NCBI GenBank assembly: GCA_013289665.1
Contig: JABCZN010000001.1
Location: 434,001-498,000 of the forward strand
Direction of reading: 5' to 3'
DNA from: Acidobacteriota bacterium
Lineage (GTDB): Bacteria; Acidobacteriota; Terriglobia; Acidiferrales; UBA7541
DNA: 64,000 bases
This document shows, one piece after another, positions 32,999-39,836 of this stretch. The notes under the pieces were generated by a model, which made no database searches, was not told the DNA's origin, and saw only the letters and a list, made by a program, of their open reading frames with translations. Made by a program: the position numbers and the translations under genes. The first letter of the stretch is position 1, and each line of letters opens with the position of its first letter.

Positions 32999-33766
32999 AT
33001 GCTGACATCTCTTGTTCTGACCTATATCGCAGGTCCCCTGGCCGCATTCCTGCCTGCCCGCTGGCGAAATACGCTGCCATTCCCAGGCCACGTTCAATGG
33101 TCACGGGCCGCTGGCTTGAGTGGCGTGCTCGAAGTCGGGGCCGCAATCCTCGCCCTCGCCAATTGGTATCAATACCTCATGTTCCCAATCGTGGATCGCG
33201 GCGTGGATTTGGCGCTGAGCGGCAAACTGGGCGTTGAAGTTACCGACCAGCAAATCGCCGGAGCGGCGTATACAGTTTTTCTTTTTCACCCCCTCACGTG
33301 GGTTCTCGCCTATTTCGCGATTGAAGGGGCGGTGCGTCTCTGCGGTGCGGCGTTTGCGGAAAACGTGCTCGGTACGCTGCCGCTCGGCTTGATCGATCGC
33401 ACGCTGGCTCTGCTTGCGCCTCGAACGCGCGCGAAGACGACGTTCCCAGATCAGGGCAACGCCCAGTCGTTTGCCGGTGCCGTGCGCGAGCGCACGATGC
33501 TCTTGCGTCTCAAACAAGTCCCCGACGAACTCCAGTACAAAACTGACCAGACCCAGGAATTCCTCGAGATCCGGGCAAGCCGCCCGAAGGACGACTGGCT
33601 CGCACCCAAAGTCGTCCGCGTGGATGACCTCTACTATCGCCTGGAAGAGAACTCCGTCGACTACGGCCCGCGCCCGTTCCGCTATTGCCTGCGCCGCCTC
33701 GAACGCGGTGTCCCGGGCCGCAACGTGCTTCTCTACAAGACCGGAGACGCAGTCGTAAAGCAATGA
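32999..33766 (+). CDS. Uncharacterised membrane protein
   Basis: A 255-residue protein. Hydrophobic segments occur at about 1-18 (MLTSLVLTYIAGPLAAFL), 34-56 (SGVLEVGAAILALANWYQYL) and 85-112 (YTVFLFHPLTWVLAYFAIEG). The C-terminal half is soluble and contains KVVRVDDLYYRLEENSVDYG. The ATG at 32999 is chosen because it begins the first hydrophobic stretch; an ATG at 32954 would add 15 residues. I do not recognise the family. It stands alone. Confidence 0.7.
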   Translation: MLTSLVLTYIAGPLAAFLPARWRNTLPFPGHVQWSRAAGLSGVLEVGAAILALANWYQYLMFPIVDRGVDLALSGKLGVEVTDQQIAGAAYTVFLFHPLTWVLAYFAIEGAVRLCGAAFAENVLGTLPLGLIDRTLALLAPRTRAKTTFPDQGNAQSFAGAVRERTMLLRLKQVPDELQYKTDQTQEFLEIRASRPKDDWLAPKVVRVDDLYYRLEENSVDYGPRPFRYCLRRLERGVPGRNVLLYKTGDAVVKQ

Positions 33767-33870
33767 TCTCAAGGTGCACAGGTTTCAGCCTATGTTCTGA
33801 AGCCCTTTGGGTGCGGCTTCTTGCCCTCTGCACAGGCGAAGGGGCACGCCGCCCGCTTCGATTTTCTTTT

Positions 33871-33925
33871 GTGGCACGGGCACTCCTGCCTGCCCTGAGC
33901 GAAGCCGACGGGCCCGATCTCTCTT
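33871..33925. repeat. GGCACNGGCACTCCTGCC-type repeat
   Basis: GTGGCACGGGCACTCCTGCC then TGCCCTGAGCGAAGCCGACG and GGCCC. It closely matches 36242-36290 (GGCACAGGCATTCCTGCTTG then CCCTGAGCTACGCCGAAGGG). Both have arms that pair with the GGCC(C/T)GTG end. Confidence 0.6.
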
Positions 33926-34058
33926 CTCTCAGAAATCTCTCTGCGTCTTTGCGTTATCTTTTCTCTTTCCTCCCACCCACTCAAATCTCATCGTGCTATG
34001 TTTGACTAAGGAGATCCGCATCCTGTTATCTGATCGCTGTTATCCTCTTTCCATCCCC

Positions 34059-34802
34059 ATGCAACAGCGCCTCCAAAAAATCCTTGCTTCCGCCGGCATC
34101 GCCTCCCGCCGCAAAGCCGAAGAAATCATCACCTCCGGCCGCGTCACCCTAAACGGCCAAATCGTCACCGAACTCGGCACCAAAGCCGACCCCGACACCG
34201 ACACCATCACCGTAGACAGCAAACCCATCAAGCCATCCCCGCGCCTGCTCTATCTAATGCTCCACAAGCCCAAAGGCTACGTCACCACCGTCAGCGATCC
34301 CGAAGGCCGCCCCACCGTAATGCAACTCGTCGGCCCGCTCACCGAGCGCGTCTACCCCGTCGGCCGCCTTGACTACTCGAGCGAAGGCCTCCTGCTCTTG
34401 ACCAACGACGGCGCCCTGGCCCAGAAACTGACCAAAGCCGGCTCCCACGTCCCCAAAAAATACCTGGTCAAAATCAGCGGCCGCCCTGACGAAAAATCCC
34501 TTGCCCGCCTCCGCAACGGCGTCCACATCACCCTCGACGACGACCGTCGCGTAAAAACCTCTCCCGCCAAAATTCGTCTCCACGAAGACGCCCCCAACCC
34601 CTGGTACGAAGTCACTCTCATCGAAGGCCGCAACCGCCAAATCCGCCGCATGTTCCAATCGGTCGGCTTCCTTGTGGAAAAAATCAAACGCATCCAATTA
34701 GGCCCTCTCGTCCTCGACGTCCCGCCCGGCAAATTCCGTTCCCTAACCATCCGCGAAGTGGCCCAACTCAAGCACCTGGCCCCAACCCCTAGGCAGGAAT
34801 AA
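34059..34802 (+). CDS. RsuA/RluB-family rRNA pseudouridine synthase (catalytically intact)
   Basis: A 247-residue enzyme: an N-terminal S4 RNA-binding domain (MQQRLQKILASAGIASRRKA) and a pseudouridine-synthase domain. The catalytic Asp is present in YPVGRLDYSSEGLLLLTNDG (Asp105), and GRNRQIRRMFQSVG is the family C-terminal motif. It converts uridine to pseudouridine in 16S or 23S rRNA; RsuA and RluB cannot be told apart from sequence alone. The ATG at 34059 is chosen because it begins the S4 domain. A second, altered paralogue lies at 36413-37174. Confidence 0.9.
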   Translation: MQQRLQKILASAGIASRRKAEEIITSGRVTLNGQIVTELGTKADPDTDTITVDSKPIKPSPRLLYLMLHKPKGYVTTVSDPEGRPTVMQLVGPLTERVYPVGRLDYSSEGLLLLTNDGALAQKLTKAGSHVPKKYLVKISGRPDEKSLARLRNGVHITLDDDRRVKTSPAKIRLHEDAPNPWYEVTLIEGRNRQIRRMFQSVGFLVEKIKRIQLGPLVLDVPPGKFRSLTIREVAQLKHLAPTPRQE

Positions 34803-35071
34803 TTGTCATCCTGAAGCCATCCGGCAAGGATGGCTGAAGCACCTCGACCCAACCAGTTCCTCCCGAACACAACCCGTTCGCTGCGCAATCCCGCTGTTCT
34901 TAACTTTGTGCCCTCGGTGTCCTCTGTGGCGAACACTCTTGCCATTTTCTTCTGAGCGTACTCCGCTCCCTCAGCGACCTCCAGGTTATCTCTTTTTCCT
35001 CGGCCCACACCATCCGGCAACCTCATCTCGAAAGGTTTTCCCCCATAAAATTACTAATCCTGGATTTTGTC

Positions 35072-36217
35072 TTAACTCTTTCCCAACAAATCCCGCGCAA
35101 TAATCGTCCGCTGAATCTCGCTCGTTCCCTCGTAAATCGTCACCACCCGCGCATCCCGGTACATCCGCTCCACATCCGACTCCCGCGAATACCCCTGGCT
35201 CCCATGAATCTGCACCGCCTTATACGCCACGCGGTTCGCCATTTCGCTCGCATACAATTTCGCCCGTGAAGCCGCCGATCCCATCCTCCCACCTGAATCC
35301 TTCAACGACGCCGCCTGACGCACCAACCCACGCGCCGCCTCAATCTCCACATGCATATCCGCCAGCATCCACTGAATCGCCTGAAACTCCCCAATCGCCT
35401 TCCCAAATGCCTTCCGCGCCCGCGCAAACTTCACCGATTCCTCCAGCGCTCCCTGCGCCAATCCCACCGCCAGCGCCGCAATCCCAATCCGCCCGCCATC
35501 GAGAGCGCTCAGCGCAATCTTCAATCCCTGCCCCTCTTCTCCCAGCCGCCCGGCCACCGGCACCAAACAATCATTGAACAGCAACTCGACCGAAGGCGAC
35601 GACCTCTGCCCCATCTTGTCCTCATGCCGCCCGATCTTAAATCCCCGATAACCCGGTTCCATCAAAAAGGCCGAAATCCCTTTCCCCCCAGCCGACGGAT
35701 CCGTCTTCAGAAACACCAGAAAAACTCCCGCTGCCGATCCGTTCGTCACCCAGGTCTTCGTCCCATTAATCCGGTAATTCTCTCCCTCGCGCACCGCCGT
35801 AGCCTGAATCCCCGCCGCATCCGACCCCGCGGCCGGCTCCGTCAAACAAAACGCCCCCAAAATCTCCCCCGCCGCCAGCCGCTTCAAATAGCGATTCTTC
35901 TGCTCTGTATTCCCAAACTCCAACAAAGGCGGCTGCACCGCCGAATTCGTCACCGAAAGCGCCGTCGCCATCGCCGCATGCACTCGCGCCACTTCCTCGA
36001 TCATCAGTACATAGGAAATCGTATCCAGCCCCGGCCCGCCCCACTCCTCCGGCATCAACATCCCGCAACAACCCATCTCCGCCAATTTCCGAATCGCCGC
36101 AGCAGGGAAGTGCTCCGTCCGTTCCCACTCCTTCACGTGCGGACGCACCTCCACCTCCATAAACGACCGCACCGTCTCCCGGATCAACCTCTGATGGTCG
36201 CTAAGCCCAAAATCCAT
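35072..36217 (-). CDS. Acyl-CoA dehydrogenase
   Basis: A 381-residue FAD-dependent acyl-CoA dehydrogenase, typical in length. Motifs include GAFCLTEPAAGSDAAGIQATA (FAD/substrate), YRINGTKTWVTNGSAAGVFL, and the C-terminal RDARVVTIYEGTSEIQRTII, which contains the catalytic Glu region. It introduces an alpha-beta double bond into an acyl-CoA during fatty-acid or branched-chain amino-acid oxidation; which substrate is unclear. No etfAB or other beta-oxidation genes are adjacent. The ATG at 36217 begins MDFGLSDHQRLIRETVRSF. Confidence 0.92.
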   Translation of the reverse strand: MDFGLSDHQRLIRETVRSFMEVEVRPHVKEWERTEHFPAAAIRKLAEMGCCGMLMPEEWGGPGLDTISYVLMIEEVARVHAAMATALSVTNSAVQPPLLEFGNTEQKNRYLKRLAAGEILGAFCLTEPAAGSDAAGIQATAVREGENYRINGTKTWVTNGSAAGVFLVFLKTDPSAGGKGISAFLMEPGYRGFKIGRHEDKMGQRSSPSVELLFNDCLVPVAGRLGEEGQGLKIALSALDGGRIGIAALAVGLAQGALEESVKFARARKAFGKAIGEFQAIQWMLADMHVEIEAARGLVRQAASLKDSGGRMGSAASRAKLYASEMANRVAYKAVQIHGSQGYSRESDVERMYRDARVVTIYEGTSEIQRTIIARDLLGKS

Positions 36218-36241
36218 ACGCCAATCCTATTCCCGCTCTTC

Positions 36242-36290
36242 TGGCACAGGCATTCCTGCTTGCCCTGAGCTACGCCGAAGGGCCTGTGCT
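36242..36290. repeat. GGCACAGGCATTCCTGC-type repeat
   Basis: GCACAGGC (36244-36251) pairs with GCCTGTGC (36282-36289) around CCCTGAGCTACGCCGAAGGG. Between the acyl-CoA dehydrogenase start and the pseudouridine-synthase end. Matches 33871-33925. Confidence 0.65.
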
Positions 36291-36412
36291 ATTGGGTTTT
36301 TCGTATTCCTTTGCTGTCATCCCGACCGGAGCGGCCGGCATTTTCTTGCGCGCCGCTAGCGCTGGCCGCGGACTGGAGGGACCCAGGCAATATTTCAACT
36401 CGTTCTCAAACT

Positions 36413-37174
36413 CTATTTTCTCTTCCTCCTCCCTCGCAATCGATCTCCAGGCTTCTCCGCCGCTTTCCCCGTCTTCAACTCCTCCGCCTCCCGCTCATCC
36501 AGCAATCGATATCTCCCCCGAGGAATCCCCTCGACCGTCAACGATCCCAATCCCACCCGCATCACCTTCTCCACCGGATGGTGCTCGCGAAACATCAAAT
36601 TCCGCAACTTCTCCAATTTGGCGCCCTTCGTCCGCACCTCATACCAGTAATTCGTCACATGCCCGCGGCTGGCATCCGGCTGCCGCAAAGTCTGCATCTT
36701 GATCCCAATCTCTTTTCCCAATCGGTCCAGATCCGACAGCGTCAGCATCCCCTTAATCTTCACATGATAAACCTGCTCGAGCCCGTCCCACTGCTTCAAC
36801 ATCCTCGCCGCCAAATCCCCGTCGTTAGTTAAAAACACCAATCCCGTAGCGGCATACTCCAGATTTCCCACCGGATAAACTCTCTCCGGAAATCCCCGCA
36901 GCAAATTCCGCAAATTCTTCCGCCCCTCCGGATCCGCCAGCGAAGAAACCACCTCCGCCGGTTTGTGCATCAGCATATAAACCACGCGCCGGTCCGTTCC
37001 CTTAATCGTCCGCCCCGCCGCCTCAATCTTGTCCTTCTCCGGGTCGGCCTTACTGCCCAACTCCGTAACGACCTTCCCGTTCACCACCACCTGCCCGGAA
37101 AGAATCAGCTGCTCAGCATGCCTTCGCGAAGCAATCCCCGCCCGCGCAATAATCTTCTGTAATCGTTCGAGCAT
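36413..37174 (-). CDS. RsuA/RluB-family protein with catalytic Asp replaced by Glu
   Basis: A 253-residue paralogue of 34059-34802, starting MLERLQKIIARAGIASRRHA (S4 domain). The catalytic segment reads YPVGNLEYAATGLVFLTNDG: the invariant GRLD is GNLE, with Glu106 at 36857-36859. The rest of the fold is kept, including LTNDGDLAARMLKQ and KLRNLMFREHHPVEKVMRVG. All characterised pseudouridine synthases need this Asp, so the protein may be inactive or act as an RNA-binding factor. The C-terminus is very basic (ending RLRGRRKRK). It lies 188 bp downstream of scpB. Confidence 0.88.
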   Translation of the reverse strand: MLERLQKIIARAGIASRRHAEQLILSGQVVVNGKVVTELGSKADPEKDKIEAAGRTIKGTDRRVVYMLMHKPAEVVSSLADPEGRKNLRNLLRGFPERVYPVGNLEYAATGLVFLTNDGDLAARMLKQWDGLEQVYHVKIKGMLTLSDLDRLGKEIGIKMQTLRQPDASRGHVTNYWYEVRTKGAKLEKLRNLMFREHHPVEKVMRVGLGSLTVEGIPRGRYRLLDEREAEELKTGKAAEKPGDRLRGRRKRK

Positions 37175-37202
37175 TGTCCTGGGTTCCTCAACATACTGTC
37201 TT

Positions 37203-37230
37203 TGTAGCGGCCGCCTTCCGAGGTGGGCGA
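37203..37230. repeat. GTAGCGGCCGCC-type repeat
   Basis: TGTAGCGGCCGCCTTCCGAG then GTGGGCG. Related to 38321-38350, 45300-45327 and 53301-53331. Confidence 0.5.
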
Positions 37231-37362
37231 CGTTTCTTATCCGAGGGGTGACCTACCCTTTGCGCCTTTTAGAAAGGGCAGGCACTTCCCCCACTCATAT
37301 TCTTGTTCAGCAAAGAAAAGAGGGTTGCACAAATCCCGACGAACGTACCCGCGTAAGCCGTC

Positions 37363-38196
37363 TTACTCCCCGGCCACAGTCGTCTTCACGCTAGGTGGCG
37401 GCGGATCTTCATCCAATTGGCCCGACGGCATCCCTTCGGCTGTAGCCAGCGCTTCATGCTCCCGAAGCTCTTCCGCCTCGGACAGCTCCCGCTCCACGTG
37501 CGCAATCGCCTCCGCAGCCGAAGCATGCGCGTGCCCGCCCATCTCCCGTGGCACAGGGACTCCTGCCTGTGCTTCCGTGTTGGCAACGTCTACCTCCGGA
37601 TGCAACTCCGCCACCTGTTCTTCCGTCACGTCACCAGGAGAAATCCCCTCATCCGTCCCCAACGCCTCTCGCGCCAACGCCTCAAACTCCTTCAAACTAG
37701 GCAACTCATCCAGATCGCTCAACCCAAACCGCATCAAAAACTCTTTCGAAGTCTTATACAAAATCGGCCGCCCCATCACCTCTTTGCGCCCAGCCGTAGT
37801 AATCAATTTCTTGTCCAGCAAAGTCGAAATCACGCCCGAAGTATTCACGCTCCGAATGTCTGAAATCTCCGGTGCAGTCACCGGCTGCTTGTACGCGATC
37901 ACTGCCAAAGTCTCCAGCGCAGGCATCGAAAGCCGCAAGGGAGGCCGCAGCGACTTGATAAACCGCCGCACCAAATCATGATGCTGCGGCTTCGTGTACA
38001 TCTTGTAACCGCCCGCCACCGCCCGAATCTCAATCCCGCGCTCTTCCGCGGCATACCCGGCCACCAATTCATCTAACGCCGATTGCACCGCCAGTTTCTC
38101 TTCGCCCAAAGCCGCACTCAATTGGTCGATCGTAGCCGGCTCGTCCGCGGCATAAATAATCGCTTCGAGTGCAGCCTTGCGTTCTTCAGTAGTCAT
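37363..38196 (-). CDS. scpB: Segregation and condensation protein B
   Basis: A 277-residue ScpB with two winged-helix domains (about 1-80 and 85-165; LETLAVIAYKQPVTAPEISD is the typical second domain). ScpB partners ScpA and SMC in chromosome condensation. ScpA is not in this window. The conserved core ends near residue 185; about 90 further residues form an acidic, Ala/Pro-rich tail. Residues 207-217 (TEAQAGVPVPR) are encoded by a copy of an intergenic palindromic repeat (37549-37577), so the tail seems to have grown by capturing repeat DNA. Confidence 0.92.
   Translation of the reverse strand: MTTEERKAALEAIIYAADEPATIDQLSAALGEEKLAVQSALDELVAGYAAEERGIEIRAVAGGYKMYTKPQHHDLVRRFIKSLRPPLRLSMPALETLAVIAYKQPVTAPEISDIRSVNTSGVISTLLDKKLITTAGRKEVMGRPILYKTSKEFLMRFGLSDLDELPSLKEFEALAREALGTDEGISPGDVTEEQVAELHPEVDVANTEAQAGVPVPREMGGHAHASAAEAIAHVERELSEAEELREHEALATAEGMPSGQLDEDPPPPSVKTTVAGE
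37549..37577. repeat. GGCACAGGNACTCCTGCCTGTGC repeat inside scpB
   Basis: GTGGCACAGGGACTCCTGCC then TGTGCTTCCG, with GCACAGG/CCTGTGC able to pair. The same motif is intergenic at 20027-20050, 33871 and 36242. Here it is in frame inside the scpB 3' coding region. Confidence 0.7.
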
Positions 38197-38245
38197 TTAC
38201 GCGCTCATTCACCATTTGCGGGGCCACCAAATGATACACCATCCC

Positions 38246-38279
38246 TTTTGAGTGCGGCAGCGAAGTTGCCGCTTTTGCA
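38246..38279. repeat. REP-like hairpin R6
   Basis: TTTTGAGTGCGGCAGCGAAG then TTGCCGCTTTTGC. The stem GCGGCA/TTGCCGC is changed from R1 in a mostly compensated way. It is located between the divergent scpB and the convergent nucleoside-hydrolase end. Confidence 0.75.
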
Positions 38280-38320
38280 CGCGCAACGCATCCATCAAAA
38301 GTCGCTGTTCTGCCTGGACT

Positions 38321-38350
38321 TTGTAGCGGCCACCTTCGGCCTGGCCGAGC
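38321..38350. repeat. GTAGCGGCCACC-type repeat
   Basis: TTGTAGCGGCCACCTTCGGC then CTGGCCGAGC. It is related to 37203-37230. Confidence 0.5.
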
Positions 38351-38466
38351 GTTAGAACATCCCCCGAGTGCGGCCGCCATGTGAGGTGCGTATTTTGCAT
38401 CCCGAACGACTTTACGGGGCCGGTGCCTTTAAGCGCCAAATTCACCACCGCCCCATCCAATTCCCT

Positions 38467-39537
38467 CTATCTCCCGGCCAACAACTGGCTCAACTCCTTC
38501 ACAAACCTCTCATTATCCAACTCCGTCTGCACATGCACCAACGCCTCCCCCATTCCCGGCCGCTCCTCCTCCGTCCAAACCAACGTATTCCCATACCCAG
38601 CCGTATGTGAAATATCCATATCCATATACAAGCTCACTTCCTTCGTGATCACGCCAGGATCCAGCCAAGCCACCGCGGCCAACTCATCCCACAAATACTC
38701 CTCATCCGAATACTTCCCGATATAAGCCGCCGAAGGTGTTCCAGCCGCGGCAATCTTCTGAATCATCTCGTTCGTCATCCGTGTCTTCACCGAAATATCC
38801 ACCGTCGTCACCGTAATCTTCTTCCACGGCGCGCGCAGCACAATGTGCACCGCCTCCGGATCCCACCAGAAATTAAACTCCCGCCGGTTCTCCGTCTTCC
38901 AGGCCAGCGGCACTTCCGGCGCAATGCTTCCGCCCATCACCACCAACTCCTGCGCCAGTTCCGCCACCCTGGGATCCAGCATTAGCGCCAGCGCAATGTT
39001 CGTCATCGGCCCGCCTGCATAAATTGTCACCTCGTGCGGATACTTGTGCACCATCCGGATGATGAAGTGCACCGCATCTTCCTCCTCCGCCTTCCGAGTC
39101 GGATTTCCTTCCGGCAGATCCGGCACCTCGTACGGTCCATGCACCTCGCGCACAAACTTTCCCGTCCCATTCTTCGTCCACGCACCCTGGTAGCGCACTT
39201 TCCCATACAACTTCGACCACCGCGCAATCTCCTCCCTGCTGTTGACCAGCGGAAAGATCGCCCCCGGATACACCTTGATCTCCGGATGGTTCGTCAATTC
39301 CAGCATCCGCAGCGTATGCGCCACCTCCTCATCCCGCCACTGGTCCCCGCTCACAATCGTCAGTCCCAGTACCTCCGCCTGCGGAGCCTGAATCAACGCG
39401 AGCATCGACTGCTGGTCTGTCGTAGCCGGTCCCCGCGCATCCTGGTCCACAATGATTTTTCGCTTCGCCTGCCCCTTAACCGAACCTGCTCCCATCAAAG
39501 CCAAAAAACCAAGAAAAACTGCTGCGCGGCGTATCAT
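38467..39537 (-). CDS. Exported inosine-uridine-type nucleoside hydrolase with altered calcium motif
   Basis: A 356-residue protein with a signal peptide (MIRRAAVFLGFLALMGAGSV). IU-nucleoside-hydrolase blocks are AGGPMTNIALALM, MGGSIAPE and EFNFWWDPEAVHIVL. The N-terminal calcium and catalytic signature, usually DTDPGxDDxxA, reads DQDARGPATTDQQSM: Asp31 and Asp33 remain but the second pair of Asp is Asp-Gln, with a short insertion. It would cleave the N-glycosidic bond of nucleosides in the periplasm if active. The ATG at 39537 has a GGGGGG site and precedes the signal peptide; an ATG at 39573 lacks such support. Confidence 0.85.
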   Translation of the reverse strand: MIRRAAVFLGFLALMGAGSVKGQAKRKIIVDQDARGPATTDQQSMLALIQAPQAEVLGLTIVSGDQWRDEEVAHTLRMLELTNHPEIKVYPGAIFPLVNSREEIARWSKLYGKVRYQGAWTKNGTGKFVREVHGPYEVPDLPEGNPTRKAEEEDAVHFIIRMVHKYPHEVTIYAGGPMTNIALALMLDPRVAELAQELVVMGGSIAPEVPLAWKTENRREFNFWWDPEAVHIVLRAPWKKITVTTVDISVKTRMTNEMIQKIAAAGTPSAAYIGKYSDEEYLWDELAAVAWLDPGVITKEVSLYMDMDISHTAGYGNTLVWTEEERPGMGEALVHVQTELDNERFVKELSQLLAGR

Positions 39538-39836
39538 TCGAATCCCCCCGTTTGACAACAACACCTCTGCCACTCCATTTCTTCATTGCGCGGATGAAAA
39601 AAGGGCAAACAGACGATCTGAAAGCTGACGGCTAGGAACGGGCAAGCAGCGACCGATCCCCACGCAGCTTACTGTTTCTATTGCCGGCCTTTCAAGCGGA
39701 AACCATTCTCCACCCGGCGCTCCTAAATTCTCCTCATCCCGCAACAAGAATTCCTCTTGTATTCAATCGGTTTAATGTAAGCTATTGCCACCCGCGATTC
39801 CACCCGCGGCTACCTTTCTGACTACGAGGCCTGCCT

